The notes beneath the pieces were generated by a model that saw only the letters and a program-made list of their open reading frames with translations, was not told the DNA's origin and did no database searches. Positions 43,424 to 53,271 of a stretch of 64,000 nt of DNA are shown here, piece by piece (position 1 is the first letter of the stretch; every line of letters begins with the position of its first letter). The DNA comes from Stutzerimonas stutzeri RCH2 (GTDB taxonomy: Bacteria > Pseudomonadota > Gammaproteobacteria > Pseudomonadales > Pseudomonadaceae). The position numbers and the translations under genes were made by a program. The DNA is taken from positions 4,306,001 through 4,370,000 of the forward strand of contig NC_019936.1 in assembly GCF_000327065.1 (NCBI RefSeq). Direction: 5' to 3'.

Positions 43424-44491
43424 TCATTCCACCGTCTGCTCGCGGAACAGCTGGACCTGCAGCTCGCCATCGGCGGACATCTCGCGCACCACGGCCATGA
43501 TGTCCTTGCGTACCTGCTCGACACGGCTCAGCGGCACCGGACCCTGGCGCCGGTTGATCGACTCCATCTGCTGCGCCTGGCGCTTGGGCATGGCGCCCTG
43601 GATGGCCTTGACCAGCTCTGGTTCGGCGCCCTTCAGCGCGACCACCCACTCATCCAGCGGGATGACCTCCAACAGGGTCTGCAGCACGTCCTGGTTCTGC
43701 CGCGAAAGGATGAAGAAGTCATACATCTCATCCTCGATCTTGCCGACCAGCTCCTCGTTGTGCGCGCGCAGCAGCTCGAACATCTGGTCGCGATTGCCCT
43801 TGAAGCGGTTCATGATGTCGGCCGCCTGCTTGACGCCGCGAACCTGCGAACCCTGGGTGCTGAGCACCTTGAGGCTGCGGTCAATCAGCTGCTCCAGCTC
43901 GGCGATCACATCGCTGTTGACCTCCGACAGGTTGGCGATGCGGTAGAGCAGCTCGTCCTGGCGCTCGGCCGGCATGCACTCGAGCACCTCGGTAGCCATG
44001 CCCGGCGGCAGGAAGGCGAGGAAAACCGCCTGCATCTGCGCGTGCTCCTTGGCGATCAGCGCGGCGAACTGCTTGGGATCGAGCCATTCCATCTTGGCCA
44101 TCTTGGCGCGGATCTCCTCGCCATAGATGGAGTCCAGCAGCGAGCGGGTGATGTCGCCGCCGAGCGCCTTGCCGAGCATCCCGGCCAGGTAGGAACGCGA
44201 GGCGCCCTTGATGCTGCTCTGCTCCTTGTAGTCGTCGAAGAAGCGGCTGATCACGTCGGAAACCATCGGCTGCTTGACGTTGGACAGTCGCGCCATCGCC
44301 TGGCTGATGCTGATGATTTCCTCGCGGGAGAAGTTGCGCAGGATGCCCGCGGAAATCTCGTCGCCCATGCTCAGCATGAGGATTGCCGCCTGATCCAGCG
44401 AACTGACCGAGCGCAGCTGCACCGGCCGCGGCTTGATCTCGCGGGACGACGCCTGGCTTTCTTCAGCCGGCTGGGTTGAGATCTCTTTCAT
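43424..44491 (-). CDS. fliG: Lateral flagellar motor switch protein FliG
   Basis: A 355-residue rotor protein with three domains: the N-terminal FliF-binding part ('LDQAAILMLSMGDEISAGILRNFSREEI'), the middle domain ('EHAQMQAVFLAFLPPGMATEVLECMPAERQDELLYRIANL', containing the EHPQ-like motif as EHAQ), and the C-terminal torque domain ('VIPLDEWVVALKGAEPELVKAIQGAMPKRQAQQMESINRRQGPVPLSRVEQVRKDI'). Overlaps fliF by 29 bp. It transmits stator force to the MS ring. Confidence 0.95.
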   Translation of the reverse strand: MKEISTQPAEESQASSREIKPRPVQLRSVSSLDQAAILMLSMGDEISAGILRNFSREEIISISQAMARLSNVKQPMVSDVISRFFDDYKEQSSIKGASRSYLAGMLGKALGGDITRSLLDSIYGEEIRAKMAKMEWLDPKQFAALIAKEHAQMQAVFLAFLPPGMATEVLECMPAERQDELLYRIANLSEVNSDVIAELEQLIDRSLKVLSTQGSQVRGVKQAADIMNRFKGNRDQMFELLRAHNEELVGKIEDEMYDFFILSRQNQDVLQTLLEVIPLDEWVVALKGAEPELVKAIQGAMPKRQAQQMESINRRQGPVPLSRVEQVRKDIMAVVREMSADGELQVQLFREQTVE

Positions 44492-46139
44492 TGCGCCCTA
44501 TCCAATGCTTGATGACTTCCGAGACCCGCTCGGGATCGTTCTTGGCGAGCATCTGCAAATGCTCGATCTGCAGCTCCAACCCCGAACCCGGCGCCGGCAG
44601 GCGGATCTCCGAGAGCGGGTTGAGCTCGCCGAAAATATGCGGCCCGTTCGATTCGCGCGGGCTGGCCAGCGCCGGCCTGGCGTCGCCTTCCAATGCGGCC
44701 GGCGCACTCGGCTCGACCAGACTGCCTTCCAGTCCCTCGCCCTGCGGCAGCGCCTGGACGTTGCGCTGGGTCAGGTTGCGTACCGCCGGGCGCACCACGA
44801 TCAGCAGCAGCAACAGGGCGATCAGTCCGGCCACGCCGACCTTGGCCAGCGCATGGATCTGGCTGTTCTCCCACCAGGGCACGACCTGCTCGATCTGCTC
44901 GACGGCGGCGAACGGCAACACGCTGAGGCTGAGCAGATCGCCGCGCTCCTGCTTGAAGCCGACGGCATTGCGCACCATTGCCTCCATTTCGGCACGGGCC
45001 TCGTCTGTCCAGCCACCCTTCGGCGCCGCCGCAGAGTTGAGGACCACCGCCACGCTTTGCTGACGCAGAGCGAAGCCGGCGTGCTTGACGTGCACGACGC
45101 TCTGGTCGTAATCCATCTGCCGGGTCGATTCCTCGCGCAGCGACGTCGCCCCCTTGTTCTCGGTGGCCAGCTGCTGCGCTTCCTCGCCGTCAGGCTCAGG
45201 CGGCAGCGGCCTGTTGCTCAGCGAGCCGGGCACGCCAAGCGCCAGACGGTCCAGCGCGCTTTCGTTGCGCAGGACTTCGTTGCGCAGCCGCGGCGTGTCG
45301 CCGTAGGACTGGAAGGTCTCTTCCTTCTGGCTGAAATCGATATCCGCCGCCACGCTGATGCGGAAGTTGCCCAGGCCCAGCACGGGTGCCAGCACCTGCT
45401 CGATGTTGCCCGCGGCCTTCTGCTGGTAGTCCTCCACCGCCTGCCAGTTCTGCGCCGGCCCGCCGCCAACGTTAAGCCCGCGCGAGAGCAACGCGCCGTA
45501 CTGGTCGACCACGCCGACATCTTCCGGCTTGAGATTGGGCACGCTGTTGGCTACCAGATTGACGATGGCACCGACCTGGTCGCTGCTCAGCTTGTAGCCG
45601 GGCTCCAGCTGCAGCATCACCGACGCCTTGCTCGGCGCACGCTTGCTGACCACGAAGGAGCTGTTCTCCTCCTGCGCCAGATGCACCCGCGCCTGCTGTA
45701 CGCCCTTGAGCGCCATCACTGTGCGCGCCAGCTCACCTTCCAGGCTGCGCTTGAGGCGCACGTCCTGAACGAACTGGCTGGTGCCAAGCGGCTCTTCCTT
45801 GTCGAACAGTTCGTAACCGGCCGGCTGCGCCACCTTCACGCCCTTGGCGTTGAGCAGCAGCCGCGCCTGTGCCAGCTGATCCTCACGGACCAGGATCTGC
45901 CCGCTCTGCGGATGGATGCGGTACTGCAGCGCTTCGCCGTCGAGTATCTGCATCACCTCGGCGGCAGGAAACGACTCACCGGCGCCGTGCAGCGGGCGGA
46001 ACGAGCCGTTGTCACGCCACAGATAGAAGGCCACGGCCACGGCCAGCGCGGCGGCGATCACCGCCATGCCGGCCAGCGTCACGCGCGGATCGAGTTGCAG
46101 CCCACCTGCGGGCAACCTGGATTTGATTTTCTGCAGCAC
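44463..46139 (-). CDS. fliF: Lateral flagellar MS-ring protein FliF
   Basis: A 558-residue ring protein with membrane helices at ~23-42 ('AGMAVIAAALAVAVAFYLW') and ~435-455 ('KVGVAGLIALLLLLIVVRPAV'). Between them lie the periplasmic RBM domains ('VQQARVHLAQEENSSFVVSKRAPSKASVMLQL', 'SSDQVGAIVNLVANSVPNLKPEDVGVVDQYGALLS'), and a cytoplasmic FliG-binding tail ends the protein. It is the base on which rod, switch and export gate assemble. 20 bp after fliE. Confidence 0.95.
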   Translation of the reverse strand: MLQKIKSRLPAGGLQLDPRVTLAGMAVIAAALAVAVAFYLWRDNGSFRPLHGAGESFPAAEVMQILDGEALQYRIHPQSGQILVREDQLAQARLLLNAKGVKVAQPAGYELFDKEEPLGTSQFVQDVRLKRSLEGELARTVMALKGVQQARVHLAQEENSSFVVSKRAPSKASVMLQLEPGYKLSSDQVGAIVNLVANSVPNLKPEDVGVVDQYGALLSRGLNVGGGPAQNWQAVEDYQQKAAGNIEQVLAPVLGLGNFRISVAADIDFSQKEETFQSYGDTPRLRNEVLRNESALDRLALGVPGSLSNRPLPPEPDGEEAQQLATENKGATSLREESTRQMDYDQSVVHVKHAGFALRQQSVAVVLNSAAAPKGGWTDEARAEMEAMVRNAVGFKQERGDLLSLSVLPFAAVEQIEQVVPWWENSQIHALAKVGVAGLIALLLLLIVVRPAVRNLTQRNVQALPQGEGLEGSLVEPSAPAALEGDARPALASPRESNGPHIFGELNPLSEIRLPAPGSGLELQIEHLQMLAKNDPERVSEVIKHWIGRNERDLNPAG

Positions 46140-46159
46140 GTCTTAGCTCTCTGGGCCGA

Positions 46160-46480
46160 TCAAAGCGGCATTCGCATGACGTCGTCGAACGCCGTCGTCA
46201 GTTTGTTGCGCACCTGCAGCAGGGCGGAGAACGACACGCTGGCCTTCTGACTGTCGATCATCGCGCCGACCAGATCGTCGCTCTTGCCGCTGTCGACCGC
46301 CGCCATCGCCGCGCTGGCCTGGCGCTGCTCGGCATCCACCGAACGCAGCGCCGCCTCGAACGAGCCGCTGATGGCGTTAGCCGCCATGCTCGACGGCCGG
46401 ATCGGCTGCCCTTCGGCGGCCCCGGCCAGCTGTTGCATGCGGCCCAGCAGATCCTGCTGCACCTGAGTGATGGAACTCAT
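46160..46480 (-). CDS. fliE: Lateral flagellar hook-basal body adaptor FliE
   Basis: A 106-residue protein with the FliE C-terminus '[34 protein letters not shown]', which joins the MS ring or export gate to the rod. The ATG at 46480 has GGGGAGAG upstream; longer open frame lies in lafK. Position directly after lafK and before fliF matches lateral clusters. Confidence 0.93.
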   Translation of the reverse strand: MSSITQVQQDLLGRMQQLAGAAEGQPIRPSSMAANAISGSFEAALRSVDAEQRQASAAMAAVDSGKSDDLVGAMIDSQKASVSFSALLQVRNKLTTAFDDVMRMPL

Positions 46481-46500
46481 GGTTGCTCTCCCCCGATCAT

Positions 46501-47883
<1,383 letters not shown>

Positions 47884-48018
47884 TGCCTGACTGATACTCT
47901 TCAATGTGACCACCTTGCCCTTCCAGTATTGGCCGCGCTGGCGATGAGCGCGACACCAGAAACAAGCAAAAGAAAAAAAAAGATTTAATTTTCCGGAACC
48001 GAACGTCGTCTTCTGCAT

Positions 48019-48034
48019 GGCAACTTCGCTGCCG
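48019..48034 (-). promoter_or_regulatory. Candidate sigma-54 promoter of lafK-fliEFGHIJ
   Basis: On the minus strand: CGGCAGCGAAGTTGCC. GG/GC spacing is exact and TTGC is intact, with mismatches at the first base, at the C of CAC, and at the final W. It would give a leader of roughly 100-125 nt before lafK and imply auto-activation or control by another enhancer-binding protein. It is weaker than the fliD promoter. Confidence 0.4.
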
Positions 48035-48320
48035 AAGCGATCTACCCAACGGCACTTCCCGGACAAGTGCGCGCACGCTATCAGGACGCTGGATCAATCC
48101 CCCAATCAGTTCTGCTTAATTGAAATCAACCGATGCCTGATGAGCTCAAAAAAGCTCATTTGATATCTCTTGATTTAACCCCCTCACGCGCCCAGGCCTA
48201 GGATGGCGGCACGCTAGAGCCGTGCCCGGAAAACACCGGTGCCTGCCAGCCAACCATCTGCATGCACGGCCAGCGGCAACGCCGCCGTGTTAACCGACCC
48301 CAGGAAATACAGTTCACAAC
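48035..48320. promoter_or_regulatory. Divergent lafK/fliM regulatory region with palindrome
   Basis: The region between lafK and fliM contains a perfect dyad ATGAGCT / AGCTCAT with a 6-base A-rich spacer at 48140-48159, in an AT-rich stretch about 170 bp upstream of fliM. It is a plausible operator for control of the master regulator and the fliM operon. No convincing plus-strand -24/-12 or sigma-28 element was found for fliM. Confidence 0.4.
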
Positions 48321-49160
48321 ATGACTGGCAATTCAAAAGTCCACCATGGCGTGCCCGCCCAAAGCCTGACTGTATTGAAACCGCAGAAGCTGGGACGGCA
48401 TCACCACAAGATTCCGCAGTACATAAAGGAAAGCACCAACAAGAACCCGCGCCTGATCGGCGACTACTTCCTGCGCAACTACCGGATCAACCTCGAGCTG
48501 AACAAGATCGATGTTCAGGAAGAGCGCAGCGAAGAGCCGGACGGCATTTATCGCTCGGCCATGGGCAAAGTTGGTTTTTCAATTGATCGCGCACTGCTTA
48601 CAGAAGCCCTGGAGTGTTATTACGGCGGCACCGTAGTAGCCAGTCAGGACACCCCACCGATCAGTACGTCCGAGCAACGGATGCGCAATCGTCTGGGCAT
48701 GGACATCACCGATATATTTGCGCGCTCGATATTGTCCGGCGAGACATTCGGCAAACTCGACAGTTATCGCAATGACTACGAGGAAACCAGCTGGGAATAT
48801 GTGGCCGAGTACGAGTACATCAGCCATATCACCGGTAGCCGCTCCTCGATCTACATCTATCTGGATACCGACCTGGTCGACGAACTGACCAGCCGTCTCG
48901 CCGGCCCGGCCCCGGCGCGCTTGCCCGGCAACCCCATCGATCACATCAAGCATCTGCCGGTGCGCCTCGACTGCGTGGTCGCGGCGGCGCAGATGCCGCT
49001 GGCGCAGGTACTCGCGCTGCAGCTCGACGACATCCTGATGCTGCGCCCGCTGGACCGCTACGAAGTGCGCATCAACCAGCAGAAGCTCTATCGCGGCACC
49101 ATCTTCGAAGAGGACGGGGCCCTGTTCCTTACTTCACTTGAAAGCGTGAACCCCCAATGA
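48321..49160 (+). CDS. fliM: Lateral flagellar motor switch protein FliM, CheY-binding motif absent
   Basis: A 279-residue FliM-family protein, about 40-50 residues shorter than canonical FliM. The C-terminal SpoA/FliN-like domain is clear ('LPVRLDCVVAAAQMPLAQVLALQLDDILMLRPLDRYEVRINQQKLYRGTIFEEDGALFLTSLE'). The N-terminus starts 'MTGNSKVHHGVPAQSLTVLK' and lacks the conserved LSQxEIDALL segment that binds phospho-CheY. The middle domain also lacks an obvious GGxG. This suggests a rotor that forms the C-ring but does not switch in response to CheY. First gene of the fliMNPQR-flhBA set; overlaps fliN by 4 bp. Confidence 0.85.
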   Translation: MTGNSKVHHGVPAQSLTVLKPQKLGRHHHKIPQYIKESTNKNPRLIGDYFLRNYRINLELNKIDVQEERSEEPDGIYRSAMGKVGFSIDRALLTEALECYYGGTVVASQDTPPISTSEQRMRNRLGMDITDIFARSILSGETFGKLDSYRNDYEETSWEYVAEYEYISHITGSRSSIYIYLDTDLVDELTSRLAGPAPARLPGNPIDHIKHLPVRLDCVVAAAQMPLAQVLALQLDDILMLRPLDRYEVRINQQKLYRGTIFEEDGALFLTSLESVNPQ

Positions 49161-49528
49161 ACGGCCATCTTTCCGACAACGAATTCGAAAACCTCATCAA
49201 CGAAGGCGACCTCAGCCTGGATGCGGTCGACGCTCCGGCGCTCGAGGCTCCGGCCGCCGCACCTGCACCGCGCCAGGATCTGAGCTTCTTCGGCAAGATC
49301 CCGGTGAACGTCACCCTCGAGGTTGCCTCCGCGGAAATCTCCCTCAAGGAGCTGATGGAGTGCGATACCAGCAGCGTGATCGTGCTCGACAAGCTGGCCG
49401 GCGAACCGCTGGACGTGAAGGTCAACGGTACCCTGTTCGCCAAGGCCGAGGTGGTGGTGATGAACGGCAACTACGGCCTGCGCATCGTCGAGCTGTCCGG
49501 CACCAGCCTGGACGCCTTCGCCCCATGA
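49157..49528 (+). CDS. fliN: Lateral flagellar motor switch protein FliN
   Basis: A 123-residue protein with an acidic Ala/Pro-rich N-terminal tail and a C-terminal SpoA domain ('IPVNVTLEVASAEISLKELMECDTSSVIVLDKLAGEPLDVKVNGTLFAKAEVVVMNGNYGLRIVEL'), the classic FliN core that completes the C-ring and docks FliH. Overlaps fliM and fliP by 4 bp each, leaving no room for fliO. Confidence 0.94.
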   Translation: MNGHLSDNEFENLINEGDLSLDAVDAPALEAPAAAPAPRQDLSFFGKIPVNVTLEVASAEISLKELMECDTSSVIVLDKLAGEPLDVKVNGTLFAKAEVVVMNGNYGLRIVELSGTSLDAFAP

Positions 49529-50280
49529 ACCTGCGTCGCGGCCTGAGCCTGTTGGGCCTGCTGCTGATCGGGCTGATGCCTCTGGCAGCCCAGGCCGCCG
49601 GCGGCGAGATCACCCTGTTCAACCTGAACGATACCGAGAACGGCCAGGAATTCTCGGTGAAGCTGCAGATCCTCATCATCATGACCCTGCTCGGCTTCCT
49701 GCCGGCGATGCTGATGATGATGACCTGCTTCACCCGCTTCATCATCGTACTGGCCATCCTGCGCCAGGCCATCGGCTTGCAGCAGAGCCCGCCGAACCAG
49801 GTACTGATCGGCATCGCCCTGATCGTCACCCTGCTGGTGATGCGTCCGGTCTGGCAGGAAATCCACAGCCAGGCCTACGAGCCGTTCCAGAACGACGAGA
49901 TCACCCTTGAACAGGCACTCGATTCGGCCAAGGGCAGCTTGGCCGGTTTCATGCTGGCGCAGACCAACAAGAACTCCCTGGAAACCATGGTGGCCCTGGC
50001 CGGCGAACAGCTGCCGGAAAACCTCGACGAGCTGGATTTCTCGCTGCTGCTGCCGGCGTTCGTGCTGAGCGAGCTGAAGACCGCGTTCCAGCTGGGCTTC
50101 ATGATCTTCGTGCCGTTTCTGGTGATCGATCTGGTGGTGGCCAGCGTGCTGATGGCGATGGGCATGATGATGCTCTCACCGATGATGATTTCGTTGCCGT
50201 TCAAGCTGATGGTGTTCGTGCTGGTCGATGGCTGGGCGCTGTTGATGGGGACGTTGACCACCAGTATCCAGCCGTTTTAG
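49525..50280 (+). CDS. fliP: Lateral flagellar export gate protein FliP
   Basis: A 251-residue membrane protein with a cleavable-type signal segment ('GLSLLGLLLIGLMPLAAQA'), then the FliP core: 'LIIMTLLGFLPAMLMMMTCFTRFIIVLAILRQAIGLQQSPPNQVLIGIALIVTLLVM' and 'LLPAFVLSELKTAFQLGFMIFVPFLVIDLVVASVLMAMGMMMLSPMMISLPFKLMVFVLVDGW'. It forms the FliP5 export pore. The ATG overlaps the fliN stop; fliO is missing. The next gene of the set, fliQ, is separated by 875 bp of repeat DNA instead of the usual tight spacing. Confidence 0.95.
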   Translation: MNLRRGLSLLGLLLIGLMPLAAQAAGGEITLFNLNDTENGQEFSVKLQILIIMTLLGFLPAMLMMMTCFTRFIIVLAILRQAIGLQQSPPNQVLIGIALIVTLLVMRPVWQEIHSQAYEPFQNDEITLEQALDSAKGSLAGFMLAQTNKNSLETMVALAGEQLPENLDELDFSLLLPAFVLSELKTAFQLGFMIFVPFLVIDLVVASVLMAMGMMMLSPMMISLPFKLMVFVLVDGWALLMGTLTTSIQPF

Positions 50281-50398
50281 GTGACGGGGATGAAAGCGTT
50301 GGCCGGGTGGTGGGGTTTGGAGAGTGGGCACCTTTGCCGCGAAGTGTTTGGGCTTGGGGCTCTTCGAGTACAGCCCATTGGCGCAGTTGGTCGACGCA

Positions 50399-51054
50399 TT
50401 GGTTTCGCCCTGCTGGGCGACTCACTTTTTTCAGTCGCGAAAAAAGTAAGCAAAAACGCTTGCCCCTCCATACGGCCCCGGCTGCGCCGGAGTTCCCTCG
50501 CTCCGGTGACGCTCCAGGGGCCCGCCGCGAAGGGTCATCCCTGGCCCATCGCGGCTCTCACGGCATCCATGCCGCTCAACCCCTTCCACGCCACCTGCGC
50601 TCGGCCTCCTGAAAGGGGCGACTCGGTCGTGCCTGAAAGCTCTTGCAACGAAGTGGATGTGCGGGCTTCAAGGGATCGTAGGGTGGGTAACGCAAAGCTT
50701 ACCCACCGATATTCAAAGGCAAATTTCTATACCGCCGATTGCGGTGGAAAATGCTTCGCAGTTTTCCACCCTACGGAGCCTGCCTGCGGGCAAAGCTGCT
50801 TTTCCATTGCACGAACTGCCAGACGACGCCAAACGCCCCTTTCAGAAGGCCGAATGGAATCCGCGTGGAGGGGAGCGAGCGGCATGGATGCCGCGAGAGG
50901 CGTAAAGGGCCATGGATGGCCCTTGTACGCCGGCCCCCGGAGCGTGGATGGAATGAGGGAAGTCGAGCGCAGCGAGACCCGGATGCAGGGGCAAGACTTT
51001 TTGGTTCCTTTTGGGGCGACTGCCAAAAGGGACTCGCCCAGCAGGGCGAAACCA
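50399..51054. repeat. Large inverted repeat inserted between fliP and fliQ
   Basis: Left arm 50399-50620 and right arm 50834-51054 are imperfect inverted copies about 220 bp long. Both begin, outside inwards, with GGTTTCGCCCTGCTGGGCGA and share later blocks such as GGCATCCATGCCGCTC and TGAAAGGGGCG. They enclose a 213-bp spacer that itself contains a MITE-like element. The whole 50281-51155 interval has no credible gene; open frames across it are shadows of the GC-rich repeat. I recall similar arms from other pseudomonad intergenic regions, but could not search. If transcribed with fliP and fliQ it would form a very large hairpin. Confidence 0.85.
50677..50775. mobile_element. 99-bp MITE-like element with perfect 10-bp terminal inverted repeats
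   Basis: Ends CGTAGGGTGG (50677-50686) and CCACCCTACG (50766-50775) are exact inverted repeats. Inside are two perfect hairpins with 9-bp stems: GGTGGGTAA/TTACCCACC (50682-50707) and GGTGGAAAA/TTTTCCACC (50743-50770). There is no coding capacity, so it would need a transposase in trans. It is nested in the spacer of the larger inverted repeat. A degenerate relative lies at 58691-58775. Confidence 0.7.
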
Positions 51055-51155
51055 CTGCCTCAGCCAACCACAACAAAGAGCCATTACACCCGAGGCCAAA
51101 GCCGCTACCGGCTCGCCGCGACCTATAGCGGCTGTATCACCTTCCAGGTGCCCCA

Positions 51156-51428
51156 ATGCTAACTCCCGACACTGCCGTCCATATCGTCTCCAACGCCATC
51201 CACGTGATCGTCCTGGTGGTTTGCGTACTGATCGTCCCGAGCCTGCTCGGCGGCCTCCTGATCAGCATTTTCCAGGCCGCCACCCAGATCAACGAACAGA
51301 TGCTGAGCTTCCTCCCGCGCCTGCTGATCACCCTCGGCATGCTGGTGTTCGCCGGGCACTGGATCCTGCGCACGCTGAGCGACCTGTTCATCGAAACCTT
51401 CCAGCAGGCGGGTCGCCTGGTCGGCTGA
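51156..51428 (+). CDS. fliQ: Lateral flagellar export gate protein FliQ
   Basis: A 90-residue membrane protein with two helices ('VIVLVVCVLIVPSLLGGLLISIFQAATQINEQMLSFLPRLL' and 'LITLGMLVFAGHWILRTLSDLF'), the standard FliQ layout. It restarts the export-gate operon after the repeat insert and lies 3 bp before fliR. Because of the insert it may depend on read-through from fliP or on a new promoter in the repeat. Confidence 0.95.
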   Translation: MLTPDTAVHIVSNAIHVIVLVVCVLIVPSLLGGLLISIFQAATQINEQMLSFLPRLLITLGMLVFAGHWILRTLSDLFIETFQQAGRLVG

Positions 51429-51431
51429 ATC

Positions 51432-52136
51432 ATGCCCAACGAGCCCCTCATGCACGCCGGCCAATACCTGCAATCGCTGCTCGCCTACTGGTGGCCGTTC
51501 TGCCGGATCATGGCCGTGTTCAGCCTGGCGCCGATGTTCAATCACAAGGCGATCAGCGTACGCGTGCGCATCCTCCTGGCATTGGCGCTGACCCTGGTGC
51601 TGGGCCTGGCGCTGCTGCTGGTGTTCACCGTGTTCACCCTGATCGGTGACGTGGTCTCGACTCAGCTCGGCCTGTCCATGGCGGTATTCAACGACCCCAT
51701 GAACGGCGTCTCCTCGGCCTCGATCATCTACCAGCTGTACTTCATCCTGCTGGCGCTGCTGTTCTTCGCCGTCGACGGGCATCTGGTCACGGTAAGCATC
51801 ATCTACCAGAGCTTCGTCTACTGGCCGATCGGCAGCGGGCTGTTCTACGACGGCCTGCAGACTATCGCCTGGTCGATGGCCTGGGTGATCTCGGCGGCGT
51901 TGCTGATCGCGCTGCCGATCGTCTTCTGCATGACCCTGGTGCAGTTCTGCTTCGGCCTGCTGAATCGCATCTCGCCGGCGATGAACCTCTTCTCGCTGGG
52001 CTTTCCCATGGCGATCCTGGCCGGGCTGTCGCTGATCTACCTGACCCTGCCAAACTTCGCCGAGGCCTACCTGCACCTGACCCGCGACCTGCTGGACAAG
52101 ATCGGCGTACTGCTCAGGAGCAGCGGCCATGTCTGA
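51432..52136 (+). CDS. fliR: Lateral flagellar export gate protein FliR
   Basis: A 234-residue membrane protein with about six helices, with family features 'WPFCRIMAVFSLAPMFNHKAISVRVRILLALALTLVL' and 'MNLFSLGFPMAILAGLSLIYLTLPNF'. Slightly shorter than typical FliR (~260). It completes the FliP5Q4R1 gate. Overlaps flhB by 8 bp. Confidence 0.94.
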   Translation: MPNEPLMHAGQYLQSLLAYWWPFCRIMAVFSLAPMFNHKAISVRVRILLALALTLVLGLALLLVFTVFTLIGDVVSTQLGLSMAVFNDPMNGVSSASIIYQLYFILLALLFFAVDGHLVTVSIIYQSFVYWPIGSGLFYDGLQTIAWSMAWVISAALLIALPIVFCMTLVQFCFGLLNRISPAMNLFSLGFPMAILAGLSLIYLTLPNFAEAYLHLTRDLLDKIGVLLRSSGHV

Positions 52137-53271
52137 GCAGAACAGCAGCCAGGAAAAGACCGAAGAGGCCTCCGAGCAGAAACTCAAGAAGAGTCGCGAC
52201 GATGGCCAGGTCACCCGCTCCAAGGACGTTGCCACCACCGTGTCGCTGCTTGCCACGCTGCTGCTGCTCAAGCTCAGCGCCGGGGTGTTCCTCGACGGCA
52301 TGCAGCAGAGCTTCAGCTACTCCTATATCAACTTCCAGCAGAGCGAGATCGGCATCGATGACGTGCAGGTGATTCTGCTGCACAACCTGCTGGTGTTCGT
52401 CAGCGTGCTGCTGCCGCTGCTGCTGACGCCGATCCTGGTCATCGCCTTTGCCCTGGTGCCGGGCGGCTGGGTATTCGCCTCGAAGAATTTCGCGCCGAAC
52501 TTCGGCAAGCTCAACCCCATCACCGGCCTGGGACGGATGGTCGGTGCGCAGAACTGGAGCGAGCTGGCCAAGTCGCTGCTGAAGATCTCCGCGCTGCTCG
52601 GCATCGCCGGCTGGCAGCTGTACTACGCGGCGCCACGGCTGATCGCACTGCAGCGCACGGACATCTTCAACGCCATCGGTGGCGCCTTCTCGCTGACCTT
52701 CGATCTGGCGTTTTCGCTGCTGCTGGTGTTCGTCCTGTTCTCCTTCATCGACATCCCGCTGCAGCGCTTCTTCTTCCTGAAGAAGATGCGCATGACCAAG
52801 CAGGAGCGCAAGGAAGAGCACAAGAACCAGGAAGGCCGCCCCGAGGTGAAGGCACGCATCAAGCAGCTGCAACGCCAGCTCGCGCAGCGGCAGATCACCA
52901 AGGTGATCAAGGAGGCCGATGTGGTGATCGTCAACCCGACCCACTATGCCGTGGCGCTCAAGTACGACCCGAAGAAGGCCGAAACGCCCTTCGTCATCGC
53001 CCGCGGCGTCGACGAGATGGCGCTGTACATCCGCAAGATGGCCCAGGCCAATGCGCTGGAAGTGATCGAGCTGCCGCCGTTGGCCCGCGCGATCTACTAC
53101 AGCACCCAGGTCAACCAGCAGATTCCGGCACCGCTCTATACCGCCGTGGCCCACGTGCTGACCTACATCCTCCAGCTCAAGGCCTGGAAACAGGGCCGTC
53201 GCCAGGGCAAACCGGCGCTGGCCAGCAACATCCACATCCCCGAAGAATTGTTCAACCGAGCACGCTCATGA
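52129..53271 (+). CDS. flhB: Lateral flagellar export switch protein FlhB
   Basis: A 380-residue protein: four membrane helices in the first ~210 residues ('TTVSLLATLLLLKLSAGVFL', 'LLVFVSVLLPLLLTPILVIAFALVPGGW'), then the cytoplasmic domain with the self-cleaving NPTH motif (Asn269-Pro270 in 'VIVNPTHYAVALKYDP'). Autocleavage lets FliK switch export from rod/hook to filament substrates. Overlaps flhA by 4 bp. Confidence 0.96.
   Translation: MSEQNSSQEKTEEASEQKLKKSRDDGQVTRSKDVATTVSLLATLLLLKLSAGVFLDGMQQSFSYSYINFQQSEIGIDDVQVILLHNLLVFVSVLLPLLLTPILVIAFALVPGGWVFASKNFAPNFGKLNPITGLGRMVGAQNWSELAKSLLKISALLGIAGWQLYYAAPRLIALQRTDIFNAIGGAFSLTFDLAFSLLLVFVLFSFIDIPLQRFFFLKKMRMTKQERKEEHKNQEGRPEVKARIKQLQRQLAQRQITKVIKEADVVIVNPTHYAVALKYDPKKAETPFVIARGVDEMALYIRKMAQANALEVIELPPLARAIYYSTQVNQQIPAPLYTAVAHVLTYILQLKAWKQGRRQGKPALASNIHIPEELFNRARS

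Noticed and set aside
48207..48225. CGGCACGCTAGAGCCG as a sigma-54 promoter for fliM
   Set aside because: The GG to GC spacing is one base short, which is not tolerated by sigma-54.
50281..51162. Long plus-strand open frame (293 codons) and several minus-strand frames between fliP and fliQ
   Set aside because: They follow the inverted-repeat arms, show no domain-like sequence or ribosome site, and exist on both strands, as expected for GC-rich repeat DNA.
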